The notes: a model not told the origin generated them from the sequence alone. Counted from the stretch's first letter, positions 40,001-52,996 are shown. The stretch is DNA of 64,000 nucleotides from Strongylocentrotus purpuratus (GCF_000002235.5 NW_022145596.1:28123867-28187866), one strand, 5' to 3'. Numbers and translations: made by a program.

Positions 40001-43000
40001 CCCATTTACCACCTTGGTGGAGAGTGGCAAATGTAGATTAATGTCTCGCCCAAGGACATTATTGCTGCATCAGGACTAAATGACAAAGTTCCTAGTTAAA
40101 GAATCTGATGATGGCATCATGACAGTGACTTGTTCTTTTACAAATTTGTTATTTTTGTTATTTTGTGGCAGACTACTGTCAACACTGTTGCGACTCCGGC
40201 TCCAGCCCAAGTTTCGGTCCCTCAGCTGGTCAGTGCACCAGTCACAGTGGCCTCAGCGGCCACCACTGTCCGGCCAGCTACGGCCAGTGAGGTCATTCAA
40301 CAGCTGGTCCAGAAGGAACAACAGAAACAGATGCAGAACAAGACCATTGCTCAGCTGGCACTCATCTTACAGTTGCAGCAACAACAGCAGCAGCAGCAGC
40401 AGCAGGTTCAGCAGCAGCCTCTGTTGATGTCAACTCTTCAGGTACTTTTTCATTCATCAGCCTTAAGAAAGATCTCATAAGTAACATTGCAACCTGATTG
40501 AATGAAAGACCTGATCTATCGGTTAAACCATGAATGATATATTGTAGAAGAGACTAGTGAAATATGAAAGATACATTTTGTTTCCATGAAAAAAAGGGGA
40601 AAAAAAAGAAAGACAAAACCCTTTGATTTTCAACAGAGAATGTGATTGTACTATTTGTTCTTTCAAGTGAGTTTGAGTGATGTGCGAAACTCCAAATTAT
40701 CAAGTTAAACAGTTTGTTAAAATCAGCAAATATTCATTTGAATAAACTTTTGCCATTATGAAATTATACCCTTTTATGTCATGTCTAATGCAGGCCACAG
40801 CACAACCACAGATCACAACCCAACTGCAACCACAGAAGGTCACAACTGTGCAACAGCAGCAACAACCTGTGCAGCAGAAGGTCATTCCACTGTCAGTTCA
40901 GAAGACTTCTCTCCCACGTGTCCAGGTCATCAAGCAAGAGACTTCTAAACCAGTTGTCACTACAGTCCCACAGGTAAGGAAATATGTCAGATGCGTCAAC
41001 ACCCAAGAATGAAAATACATGTTAACACTATGATTATAATACATGGGAGAATGGTCATAACAGTTCTCAAGTTGGTTCTTTAAAAATTAGTAAGTGATTT
41101 TACACTGGTGTATGCTGTACATGTACCTCTATGTTATACAGAATAAATTCATCCCCCTTAACAGCTCCTCTTTCTTAATTTTTTTTCTTCAGCTGGTGAT
41201 CCAGTCTTCTCAAAATGGCAACGTGGCAATCGTTGGATCCACCATGGCAACCGTCTCCAGTCCCATGGTGAAATCCCCTGTGTCTACTACCACCACCTCC
41301 TCCATGTCCAAGATAGCTATACCACCCCTCTCCTCTTCTCCCAACGGGGTCGGCATGCACATGGGCAAGAAGCCAGAGAAACGCAAATCCCACAATGCCA
41401 TTGAGCAACGCTACCGGAAGAGCATCAACGGCAGGATCGAAGACCTCAAGATCATGCTCTTCAAAGAGAACAAAAAGGTGAGACAACTGTAGTAACAAAC
41501 CAGATATAATGGGTATTGAATTTCAACATTAAGTACAAGAGTTTGTAGTATGTAGATTTTGTATCAGATTAGTTAGGAGTATGTAGAGTTGTTGTGGTCA
41601 AGTGGGTACGTCATCGGACTGTGGATCATAAGGTCCGTGGTTCGAGTCCCGCTGCGGCACTTATGTCCTTTGGCAAGATATTTGCCACACTCAACCCAGG
41701 TGATGTAAATGGGTACCTGGTAGGATTTAATTCCTTGAAATGCTAGAGCCCCCTACGGAAGCCATGCTAAAGCCAGGTTAATAATCGGGAGCACCAGGAG
41801 TGTCAAGTCTGACAGATATGAGCGCTATGCAAGCGCCCAATATTATTATTATTATTATTATTATTAACAAGAAAATAAAGTGACATATCACTTTCTAATT
41901 AAGATGATAATCATAGTTTGAAAACTGGTACAAAACGAAATGATGCAGGATATTACAAATTTTTTTTTTCTTCAATTACTGCTTCATTTGAATTTGAAAC
42001 AAAGCTATTTGATTTTGCAAAAGGTCCTATCTTTGGCATCATATATTATCTGTTAAAAACTAGAAAAGCATTAACTCTATGATGTCTGTGTTAAAGGATA
42101 TACATTAAAAGCCCTCTGACTCTCATTAGTCCATATGTTAAAGATAATGCAATCTGACCAGTTTTGCATTTCTCATTGACATGACTTGTGTCTTTCTGCT
42201 CTTAGGTATCTAAGTCTCATACACTGCAGAAGTGCATAGATCATCTGGTTGGTCTGAGGAAGATGTGTCAAACTCTCAAGCAGGAGAACCTCGGTCTTAA
42301 AGCTGAGCTCGACAAGTACAAAGGAACTACAACAGGTAACACAAAGATTTCCAATTTGTACACAAAATAATGAATATAAATTTTACACCACATTGCCAAT
42401 TTAGAGACTGTAGTGATTAACTGCAATGGGTTAAAAGGGTTGTTTTAAAAGACCAAAGCAACAGCACCCATTTATTATAAAACTAGAACTAAATATTTGG
42501 ATTGTTTGAGTAGAAAATGATAATTCTTTTGGTGAGAAATTACAATAAGAATGTCTCTGTCTGGTAACTCAAACTGTGGACATTAGAAATATTACAGTAT
42601 GAAGCATTTTGTGTGCAGAAACAACGAATATTCTTTTTGGTAATTGATTAACCTTGGTAATCAGTAAGAGAAGTGAATGTAGCAAAATGTGTTGCAGAGA
42701 AAAAGGACATGTTTCAGAGTGAAATGAGATGAGTTCAGTCTGTTCAGAATAACCTTAAGTCCTGTATTTGTAACTCAAATTATATGTTATCTTTCTATCT
42801 CTCTAAATCTCTCATTGTCATCTTAAAACGAGCAGTACCTGATGTGAAAGACCCTATGACACCGCCCTCTTCCTTCACCGGCTCCCCTGACCGCTGCTAC
42901 GAACTAGGCAGTGAGCCAGACTCTCCATACTCCGGTCCTGATTCCTGCCCAGACTCTCCCCTGGACGACGACATGGAGATGTCAGCACCACCCAGCCCAG

Positions 43001-46000
43001 TCCGGACCAATGCTGGTCTATCCGGGGGTCTACTTGATAGGACCAGACTGGTCCTGTGTGTCTTCATGTTCTCTATCCTGGCCTTCAATCCGTTTGGGTT
43101 CCTCATCAATAAGGGCTTTGAGAGCTTTATGGTGGGCTCAGGGACTGGATTCAGCGGTGACTCGGAGACCATGAGTGCTGGAGGCAGGAAGCTCATGGGA
43201 GGTACGATCATTTATCCCTCTTTAATTGATATCAGTGTAATATGAAATATGTACATTAAGACACTTTATATGCATTCTAATCATTAATAAATAACATTTT
43301 CAATCTGCTGTACAACAAGTTACACTTCAAAGAATGTTGATTCAATTATAACTCTTTTATTAGGCTGACATATAGCGTAGCAAGGCCAGTTAAAAAATCT
43401 TTTACTTTTCTAATTGATGAATACCCCATGACCGACATGAAGGCATGGAAGTGACCACTTGTCTTTTCATCCCACCTCTTATATTTTCTGTAGAGCTGGT
43501 TAAAATTTGCAGTCCAATTTTCATCGTTGGCACCATATTGACCCTTTTTAAACTACTTATAAACTCCCTTCCATCATCCTACCTAACAATTGCTTTGACC
43601 TTTGATGTTTGCAGAAGTAGGAGGAGAAGGAGGCATGGAGACGACGGTCCTTTCACTGATTTGGCAGGTCATACCAACCCTCCTTGTCTGGTTGATGAAT
43701 GGAACCATCATAGCTACGGTCCTGGTGACGATGCTGTATGGAGACAAGACAGGAAAGAGTTCCGCCATCAATGTGACGGCCTACTGGCGTTACAGGACTC
43801 AGGCTGAGCAGGAGATCATGAAGGTAGGAATCGAGCGTAGGACTTTGGCCTCTCCTTGATGGAGCCACAATGACTAGCTCAATTCAGAGGAGACTAAGAT
43901 TGAGATTAGATGCTACTTATAAGTATCGGTTTGCATGGTGATGTAGATATACAGTAAGCTTACGGTTGCACCGAGAAAGAAAGTTTACAGACAGTCCCTT
44001 TTAGGACTCCCCAATCCTCCCCCTCTCTCTCTCACATGGTACAACCATTAGAAAATTGTATAGGATTGAGGTTGTTATGGAGAGATGGGTGTTGTTTGTT
44101 TAGAGGGGAAACAACTGAACAAGGCACTGCATAATGTAGCTTATGGTGTAGCAGCCGAAGTGTTGATACAGTCACCTACCGACTTCAACAGTGCACATTA
44201 TGAGGATAGGTCATATAATCCCAGATAGTCTTTAAAAGAAATCTAAAAAGAAAAACACAACCAGATACATGGTTCCACTACTACACAGCTGGATCTGAAT
44301 TCAAATTCTTCTTCAGGTCGATAACAGCGTATGATATTATTTTTGAGAAATGAGTCATTTCAGATGTTTACTTTGTTTTGACCTCAGGGTAACATTGCTC
44401 AGGCCCTCAATCAGCTGTTCCATTGCTTCGCTGCTCTCGGTCGCAACCATCCTCTGGGTAACCTGGAATACTATGCCTCCTTCTTCTGGAACCTCTTCTG
44501 CCTCCCCCTCAACGTCTTCTTCAAGGGGCGTGGCATAGGAGCGTGGCTATCCCGACCCAAAGGGGACAAGCAGAAGGATGGCAAGTACCCCGTTGCTCAG
44601 ACCACTGCAAGGGATATCGCCAAGACCTATCACCACATTGTGCAGCTCTTCTTGACAGGTGTGTATGAACCCCTGTGATGATGTAAGCATTGGCATCCTC
44701 AAAAGGCCAACTCAGCCAGTGGAAAGCAGTCCTCTCTTACTCTTCTTAAAGTCATTCAACCTTGGAACATGTTTTCCTATTATCAAATCAAATAAGTGAG
44801 CTCGTAAATAGCTCTGGAACGCATGACCCCAAAATATCCACAGGTCGTAGACACGATGGATACTTCCCACGTCTGCATTTTAGAATAATCACTTTAATAA
44901 TAACTTTCAGGAGCACGATCCGAGTATTTGTCTCCATGGTTTTACAATTTGGGTACGAATGACCTTGATTTTCTTTAAAAGATTGTCATTTTCTCCCCAT
45001 ATGCAGCCAATTTCTCTCTTGGTGTACCGCGAGCCTTCTACATGGGTATATGCAGCATCAACCACGCTGAGAGAGCTAGAGACGCCATGAGTCCAACTGA
45101 ACGAGCAGAGATCTACGCGACTGTAGGGGTACTCATCAGGACTAGGTTCTCAAAATCACTCCAGTGGCTTGCGGTAGGTGTCCCAAACCTTCATTCCCAT
45201 TGGTCATTTAGTTTTATGTTTCAGATCATTCGTTTGTGTCTCCTTAGATCTTCAGAGTAGTTGCTACAACCGGCCGTGTCAGACACATTGCCCCGGGGTG
45301 CGAGATAGGACTCTTGTAGCGTGGCCCTGATAACATGTATTCACCTTTTTATGTGTGTACTAGGTTTATTTTATTTATGTACATATTCATAATTTTATTA
45401 AAGATTCTGTTGCCTCAGTCTAAAAAAGAAAGTGGATGGACACATCCAGAGTATCCAAGTAAATGTACCATTGCACTAGGTTGAGGCAGAAATCCTCAAG
45501 AGAATTCAAACCATAGGACCCATGTTTCCATGTTGGAACAGCATTTATTTGGCTTTGAAGTGTACTTGGACAACAAATGCCAAAGCCTATAAAAATAAAA
45601 GGTGTTTCTGATTGAGCTAAGTATGCAAACAGAAAGAGTGATAAGGAATTTGACCCCAGATATTGCAACTTAATCCAGATTCAGTATCAGAAAGCAGTTC
45701 AAAGTTTATGAGTTGTTAGCAGTGAGGCGTAAAAAAAGAAAGATGTTGTATTGCCCTTTGCGACCGACCCCAAAATCTTGAAATCTACGGTGGGCTTTTT
45801 AAAAAGCATTCAGAACTGAGACATATCAGCCCAAAGAAAGAAGGAAAAAAAGAAGATTTCTGACCGACCGACCCATGTTTTAGCACCTAAAGGCAAAGAT
45901 GCCAACCGTTACGTTTTTGCTGTATTTGTTACGGTTTTAATGCTCTTATTACGGCGTTACGGTAAACAATCAAAAGGTTACGGGTAAACAATAAATAAGA

Positions 46001-49000
46001 GTACATTATAGCGAATGCCGCCTTATATTATCACATAGCCTCCGTACACAGCGCTGCATGTCGCACGCATTTACTCATAAGTTCACTGAATTTGACTACA
46101 CTGGATAGGCACTTTCACGCACATGGTCCGTCCGCCGCTATCTTGTTTAATTCCGAAACAACATGGCCGCCGTCATTACTGTTTTGATACTAGTATACTA
46201 CGTGCGGTCGTGCATTTTGGAGGGAGCATGGTGGTGAATGATCGTGCGCGCAATACCCATTCAAAGTATAGTAGGGAAGACTTTGGTGATTCAGCGGGCG
46301 CATTGCAAGTGCGGTATACGGTGTGTTGTTGTTCATGAACGCCGGGCCTAGCGGCCTGGGCTGGTGTGTCTGTGGTACTGGTGAGTGTACATGTACATGT
46401 GCGTGTGTAGGATACGAGTTCTGCAATTTGAGTGTGGATTCGAATTTGCCGTTCGACGCTTGAACAAGGTGTTTTCTTCCTGAATATTATCATGGATTCC
46501 CTCAAAAGAGCGAGTACCAGAGGTGGAGATCCTTTGACTGCAAACAGATTTTTAAAAGCGTTTTTATGCACATCTTTATTTTGGACTTAAAAATGGTAGG
46601 TTCGAAATGCAGTAAGAGTGATTGGGTGTTTGTGTACGTTTTGCGCGAAAATTATGCTGCGGTGTCTTGCGTTACGGAAAGACCCCCATTTGTTACGGAC
46701 AAATGTGGTAAATGTTACTGACAGCCATCCTATAGGGTTAGCATCTCTGTAAAGGGCATTCAAACATCTTTTTTTTTAGGCCTGACAGTAATAATATTGA
46801 GTAAGATATTATAGATACAAAAAGGTCCACTCTGCACTTATGGACATTATTAATTCTGACAATTACCAATTTTATTTAATAATCAGTAAGTTCATCAATG
46901 TATTCCACACTCTTTCTTACCGTGACAGAGCCTGGTGTTCTATCGAGTGAGGTACATCCTGAACCGATCCAAGAGTCCCACACCTCCTATTCTGAGTTGG
47001 ACGCTGGCTGCCTTCTCTCACTACTTCAGGCAGAATGACATCGTCCCCACCTCCTGGCAGGGACCAAGCTATTTCACCTCCATCACAGAGAAACGTAAGA
47101 GAATTCAGACATAACCACAAGAAATATAAACAAATGAACAAGTGAACCAGAGGCGGAAAAACTCGTAATGTAGAAAAAATGTGCTTGCCTATCTACCAGT
47201 CACCTTAATTCTGTATATAGGGCAGAATTTGTAAATTGACATATAAACAGTTAAGTGAGATTTTTTTTTTTTTTAATGTATCATCAGTGAGAGCAAGAAA
47301 GGAATAAATTCATTCTATTTAACTCAAGCGGGTTGACGGCTTTCAGAAGAAGCTATTTCATAAATTGTGTAAGTACATATACACCATATTTTTGGTTTTA
47401 ATGTTCCCTTATCTTCTTTTTTTCAGTTTTCAATAATGTATTACTCTATTTTTATGCCTCCGTTACGAAGTAGCCGGAGGCATTATGTTTTCGGGTTGTC
47501 CGTCCGTCCGTACGTCCCGTTCTCGTGATCGCGTTATCTGAAGAACCGATTGATGGATTCCTGCCAAACTTTGGTCATGTATGTATCTTGCAGAGCCGAT
47601 GAACTGATTAGATTTTGGGGTCACGAGGTCAAAGGTCAAAGGTCACAGGGCTCATTATGTATGCAAAAACAGCTCGTGATCGCGTTATCTGAAGAACCGA
47701 TTGATGGATTCCTGCCAAACTTAGGTCATGTATGTATCTTGCAGAGACGATGAACTGATTAGATTTTGGGGTCACGAGGTCAAAGGTCAAAGGTCACAGG
47801 GCTCATTATGTATGCTGAAACAGCTCGTGATCGCGTTATCTCAAGAACCGATTGATGGATTCCTGCCAAACTTAGGTCATGTATGTTACTTGCAGAGCCG
47901 ATGAACTGATTAAATTTTGGGGTCATGAGGTCAAGGTCAAAGGTCATGCGGCTCATTATGCATGCAAAAATAGCTTGTGATCGCATTATCATTAGAACAG
48001 ATTGATGGATTCCTCCCAAACTTAGATCATGTATGTATCTTGCAGAGCCAATGAACTGAGTAGATTCTTGGGTCATGAGGTCAAAGGTCGAAGGTCATAG
48101 GTCATGGGCTCATTATGTATGCAAAAATAGCTTGTGAACGCATTCTCATTAGAACTGACAGATGGATTACTATTTAACTCGGGACATCTTGCAGAGCCAA
48201 TGAACTGAGTAGATGTTAGGGTCATGTGGTCAAAGATCAAAGGGTCATATATGTATATGAGAAATTACTTGTAATCACGATATTCTGAGAACCTGTTAAT
48301 GGATTACAATTGAACTTGAATTTGAACAATTTCTTCTGTTTTGGTTTGTAAAATTGCTCTATGACGGAGGCATCATTTCGACTGCGCGCAGTCGAAGTTC
48401 CATCTAGTTTTAAACCAAATTTTATGCCGCTCTATATCTTGTTTTAATGTGATATGAATATTGATGGCATTTCCATTTGTAAAAGTGCATTATTAAAGCC
48501 AATATTTGTCCTTCCTCCAGGCAACCCATTGGTGGTAGTATCCCAGCATCTGAGAGAGCATATGATCCACAACGTCCTCAAAGGTATCCTGACCCTACGA
48601 CCAGATGATAACCAGGACTCACAGAAGAGCAAGAGAAGGTATGTTCATCAGACCTGCCAACCAGTATTAATTAGTCGTATTTCGTATGATTTTTAGAAGC
48701 AAATACGACAGTATGATTTTTCTCAAGAAAATACAATTTCCAATACGATTTTTAAATATATATGATATTTTGTGTGTGTTATTGTCATTTTCAATAGTAA
48801 AATGGCAATTCTGTCCTGTAAAGTATCCTACAAGCATCTCACATAGGCAATTTGGGGATGTTCATTAGTTCATCGGACACACCACTCATGACGAAATCAT
48901 GCATATGCAACCAATGATCGTTAAAAAATTTCACGGACTTATAGCGCGAAATCCGCGAAGATTACCACGTTTACAGCAATTTATATCACCAGATGGGTAA

Positions 49001-52000
49001 GACATCAACCTAATAACCTTTTGTTTTGTTGACAGTGTGGATCAAGATTTCATGATGCAGCTCAATGGACTGAGCATCTCTCTGGATGAAGCATCTACCT
49101 TCTATCAGCAAAATATGGATGTCACTTCAAACTTCCAAGCCAGGAATGGTAAGTATATACTGTTGCCAAGGTTTTTGTGAATGCAGACAACTTGAAAGTA
49201 GTAATTTGCAAGATAGTGAACAGGTTATAATCATCAGCCATGGTTTTGAAATGTCATTTCCCGTTTTGTACATGAATGGTATGTACACTAACACAGGGAT
49301 CTAGCAGTATTTCTTTAGTGTTCGTCCCCTCCCAAATGTGTATGTTAGTGTGATGATTGGGGGGCATTTTGAAGACTTCTTCTGCTTCATTCAAGATATG
49401 CTGCACTTCTTTGTGTTAGCATAACACATGAAAACATCTGGCAATCTCTCTCTCCTGAAATATGGCAGTGAAGAGCTCTTCAAGAAATACAAAATTAGGA
49501 AGAGCTGTTGGAAAAGATGAATATTTTTGATGTTGCAAACTACAAGCATTTGGAGTCTTCACTGTATTCGTCTTCATCTCCCTTTAACAGAGTATGATCC
49601 TGTTGCACTTTGGTGGGTCAATCTTCTCTTTGTGGCTGCATACTGGCAGATTGGAGAGGAAGAGAAGGCTGAGGCATACATCAGCTGCATTGATTCATTG
49701 CCAGCTGAGCTCCAGAAAGAAAGGTAAATACTTGTTGCAAGATCCTTGTTTAGTTTTTCTAGGAAAAAAACATCATTTGTAATATCACTGCTTAAATTAG
49801 AATGAAATAAGCTGAAAATACATTCCACTTATTTTTCTAATTATTCCTTTAGAGTTCTTATTTCGATCTGATTTTCACTTTACAGTGACAATTCGGAATA
49901 GAAAAATAAAAATTGACAAGTACAATTCTGAGCAACATGATTTTAAAAGATAATTCAACTATACAAATATCTGTAATTGTGTTAACAATGTTATATACCA
50001 AGGGATTTTGCAATTTGAAATAAGTGGAAACTTTTAAATGTTTAGAATGTGGTGTACAAAATCAGTAGCCTTCTGAATATTTGTTTGGTAAAACTTGTGT
50101 TTTCATGAGAATGTTTTGTGGTTGTGTCATACAGCTTCCCTCTAGCAGCCCTCCAAGCCTGCAAGGCCCGGCTTGCCCTTCTGTCAGCTGCTCAGAATGA
50201 CATCCCGGATGATTGCCTCAGGATGTCTGACCTAGCAAGCAACAATCTGGTGCGCAGTATGGAAGCCGGCTACTCTGGGGAAAACTCTATCATGGTAAGA
50301 ATCATTCAATCACAAATGGGAATTTTTTTTTTCTGGTTGATCCAGGATATCACATTTTCAACAATAGTGGTTGATTTTCTTTAAACAGAAAGTTAAAGGT
50401 AAAGACCAGTATTGGAAACGCCCCAATTTCAAAAAATGAAATGGAAGCTCTCATTACCAATCATGTGAAAGAATATGTTTTGACTAATACATGATAAAAA
50501 ATTTGCCGGGAAACCGCCTACTAATTTATATGTTTGGTAAATTTGTTTCTCTCATGGTCTGTGAGAGATATAGGGTAGTCCCATATACATCTTTCTGTGT
50601 ATAGTGCTTGTAACTTTACAAAGAATGGGCCAAATTTCTTATCATTTTGATGATTCCAAAATCTTGCAGATGCTAGATGCTAGATGATCAACCTTTTCTG
50701 ATCAATTCCACAACGTTTCTTTCACAATGCAATCGCATGACCATAACTGGTCTTTACCTTTAACACTAATGCATGGGGTAGACAGGACAGATTCAAAATA
50801 ATGTTGTTAATATTTATTTACACTAACCAATCAGGATTTTACTTCTTTTTAAAAGGGTCAACAGTGTGCATTGTGAATTCCACATGACCAAGTGTATTCT
50901 AATTATGATCTGGGAAATTTAAACTCTATTAGAATAGGAATATGAATAGTTAGGATAAGGATTAAAATTAGGAGTAGTGTTAAAATTAGGATACAGATTA
51001 GGTTTGGATTAGGATTAGGTTTAAGGTCAGGGTTAGGGAGTCATCAAGAGAGCCTTGATTCGTCAATAAGCCACCATGAAGGCTCCAAGGCAAATGACTG
51101 GACGAGGATCTCTTTCTTTTAGCCACGGTTAGGATTAGTATTGTGGTTAGGGTTAGGATTAAGAGAAAGGTTAGGATTAGGGAGTCATCCAGTGGAGGCA
51201 ACCCCCTGAACAAGGATCTCTTTCTTGTAGCCATGGTGCATTGTCGTTGCATTGCATGTGTCTCTATACCCCTATGTAGTGCAAGAACAGTGCAATATGG
51301 AGGCAAGATAAGCAGCGCCTGAAGTGAAATGATTGCATCAACAATAGCGACCCTGCAACAATAATGACAAGCTCGCTGCTCTTTTTCCCCCTTTATACAT
51401 CATATAAAATTTGTAGGAAAGGCAGTTTTACGACATGTTTTAAAGCCACACTGTCCTACTTGTAGCTACTTGCTCCCTCTGTATAGAAAACTTCCCCAAT
51501 CAGTGCCTGTTGTTCCCCATGATCCTCTTTTTCTTATGTTAATTGAGAGCTGAGTTAATGAGATAGCCACCTGTCAGTGACCTCGCTGTGTGGTCTAATC
51601 CCTTCTGGCTGAACTAAGACAGCCGGCCTTTAAGGTTCTAAATCAGCCTTCTGAAATACTCTTGAAAGCTTGGATTTAAAAAAAAAATCTCTCTTTGAAT
51701 GTAAGAAAAGATAGATGTATAATCAAGTCGTTTGAACAAAAAGGAAAGAAATCGTAGATAAAAAAACAAACCTGGAGCAGTTATCTCCAAGAATTTCCAA
51801 GTATTTAGCTTTAATTACATTTTTGATGGTATGTGTAACAAAGCTCTTGAATCTCTCTCCTATGTAGCTTGTCCAGCTCCTGGTTGTTGATTGGCTCTTG
51901 TCGACCCGCTCAGCCGTCTGGCAGCGCCGTCAACAGGGTTCCCCATCCACCGTACCAGCTACCAAGAACGAACTCTCTGCCTTCCATCAGGATCTCACCA

Positions 52001-52837
52001 CCCTCAGAAAGCTGGCCAGTGAGCTTCCCCATGTCGGGTCAAAGGTCACGCTCTACGAGGCCGTGGGTCGTCTGATGGCCGGTGCGAACCCCGTCCGAAC
52101 GCAGGTCCTCCTGGATCGTAACCTCAGAAAGAGAAACGCTGATCCCAAACAAAAAGGTGAGAAAAACTGACTTGTTGGCTTGGTAAAGTTTCCTGTACTA
52201 GTCTAAATTTTAAAAAATTGATTGATTGATTCCAATTCCCATTTTCTATGTTGTGTTCTTCAATGAAATGTCGCAAATGTGAAATCCAAATTTATATGAT
52301 TCTGGTTATTGCCCAAAAGCAAAACAGTGTTCGAGAAGGCTTTTTAGCCCAATAGGAAAAGTTATAGGGTACTTAATGTTTGTAAAGTCCCAATTTATTA
52401 CATTTGTACTAGGAGAAAATAGACGAAGATTTTCTGTTATTTTTTTGTGTCCGCTAATAAACAATTTATAAATGTAAAAATGTATGAATCAAAAATAAAT
52501 GTATGAGGCTTTCCTATTTTGCATCTCACCTCTGAGCTGAAGTCAACCTTTCTTTGATCTTATCGTTTTCCCCCCTTTCTTTCCAGATTCCGAGATTGAG
52601 AGCAGCACCGCGGAGCATGACCGCGCCCAGTCCCTTCTCGTGAAGAGCTGCTACCTCTACTCCACCATGCCCTCTGATACGCTTGAGCGTAAGAACCTCC
52701 TCAACGATGCGGTCCGCTCGCTGGAGAAGGTGGGCGATCGTCGCGGCATGCAGAGCTGTCAACAGATGCTGCAGTCATTACAGAAGTCCGGATCAACGCA
52801 GTCCACCAACACTACCGTCACAACAGCATGTTGTTAG
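37049..52837 (+). CDS. SREBF: Sterol regulatory element-binding protein (SREBF)
   Basis: Transcription factor for sterol and fatty-acid genes, made as an ER hairpin and released by S1P/S2P cleavage. Exons: 37049-37172, 38460-38896, 40172-40441, 40794-40973, 41193-41477, 42206-42335, 42836-43201, 43615-43823, 44388-44658, 45007-45173, 46929-47094, 48521-48638, 49036-49148, 49591-49723, 50135-50294, 51868-52156, 52587-52837. Phases all agree; 3669 nt, 1222 residues (human about 1145). Acidic activation region 29-75; poly-Gln tracts in exons 2-4; bHLH-Zip 399-470 with the SREBP-specific Tyr411 (EQRYRKS); FBW7-type degron MTPPSS (483-488); first membrane helix with the S2P site DRTRLVL-C (543-550) and NP at 560-561; lumenal S1P-like RKLM (593-596); second helix ~608-635; C-terminal SCAP-binding domain to the end. 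Exon 7 has a tandem GAGCAG acceptor. Introns carry several transposons. Confidence 0.96.
39433..39595. mobile_element. Foldback MITE with 31-bp inverted ends, in SREBF intron
   Basis: 163 bp. Both ends read CATTGGCCCGAATTCACAAA then GGAGGTTTGTC inwards, identical over 31 bp. The interior repeats AACC(A/T)TGGTTTGT words, so almost the whole element can fold. No coding capacity. Confidence 0.85.
41588..41866 (+). repeat. tRNA-derived SINE (family A), full length, ATT tail
   Basis: A-box-like TGGTCAAGTGGG and B-box GGTTCGAGTCC about 45 bp apart, a body with CCAGGTGATGTAAATGGGTACC, then GAGCGCTATGCAAGCGCCC and (ATT)8. Inserted in the SREBF intron after exon 41193-41477. Confidence 0.85.
45894..46749. 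mobile_element. TIR element with 6-bp direct repeat, in SREBF intron
   Basis: 856 bp flanked by TAAAGG at 45888-45893 and 46750-46755. Ends: CAAAGATGCCAACC at the left and CAGAGATGCTAACC inwards from the right (12 of 14). Both subterminal regions have repeated GTTACGG words. The centre (46100-46350) is CpG-rich (CCGCCGCTATCTTG, ATGGCCGCCG) and has no recognisable transposase. Superfamily not assigned. Confidence 0.65.
47445..48407 (+). mobile_element. Helitron-like non-autonomous element with internal tandem units
   Basis: Begins TCTATTTTTATGCC, with an early palindrome at 47454-47483. Ends with a perfect hairpin TTCGACTGCGCGCAGTCGAA (48377-48396) 7 bases before CTAG (48404-48407). A TC start and a hairpin plus CTRR end are Helitron features. 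Inside are six units of about 137-157 bp starting at 47522, 47673, 47824, 47974, 48131 and 48268, decaying towards the right. No Rep/helicase. It lies in the SREBF intron between exons 46929-47094 and 48521-48638. Confidence 0.7.
47626..48104 (+). promoter_or_regulatory. Clustered AGGTCA direct repeats (DR1-like)
   Basis: Tandem AGGTCA half-sites with 1-bp spacing at 47626-47645 and 47777-47796 (three each), with weaker versions at 47928-47946 and 48078-48104. DR1 is the known binding pattern of RXR, HNF4, COUP-TF and PPAR-type nuclear receptors. Function here is untested; the motif is part of a transposon repeat unit. Confidence 0.4.
50393..50763 (+). mobile_element. MITE family A copy 2, TTAA-flanked
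   Basis: 371 bp in the SREBF intron after exon 50135-50294. Its ends are perfect inverted repeats of TTAAAGGTAAAGACCAGT. The best-preserved of three copies (others at 8104 and 58287). TTAA at both ends suggests a piggyBac- or Kolobok-type mobiliser. Confidence 0.85.
50940..51185 (+). repeat. Degenerate GGATTAGG/GTTAGG repeats
   Basis: Many GGTTAGGATTAGG-like words, reminiscent of decayed TTAGGG repeats. A segment in the middle (GGGAGTCATC) occurs twice, at 51037 and 51180. Confidence 0.6.
51440..51633 (-). mobile_element. MITE family B copy 1, TTAA-flanked
   Basis: About 194 bp, inverted relative to the copy at 57356-57558. Shared words include CATGATCCTCTTT, GTTAATTGAGAGCTGA, CTGTCAGTGACC and GGTCTAATCCC. 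Ends TTAAAGCCACACTG and CCTTTAA; the right end is eroded. Confidence 0.7.
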
Positions 52838-52869
52838 TTTAAGGAGGAGGAGGAGGGTGTATTGACATA

Positions 52870-52964
52870 TACAGTCAAACTTGTCTATGTCTACTCAAAG
52901 GAAACGGAATAGTGATCACTGTAGAGAAGTGGTCTTTCTAAACAAGTTCTTCATTTCACACATC

Positions 52965-52996
<32 letters not shown>

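Noticed and set aside
46176-46571. 131-codon minus-strand frame in the SREBF intron
   Set aside because: Lies entirely inside the TIR element at 45894-46749, has no recognisable domain, and reflects CpG-rich sequence lacking stops.
47522-48076. Repeat frames of CRADELIRFWGHE / IGSARYIHDLS type
   Set aside because: Six-frame translations of the Helitron-like tandem units, on both strands; no protein family.
50940-51185. Interstitial telomere
   Set aside because: Words are GGATTAGG/GTTAGG variants, too degenerate and short to call telomeric.
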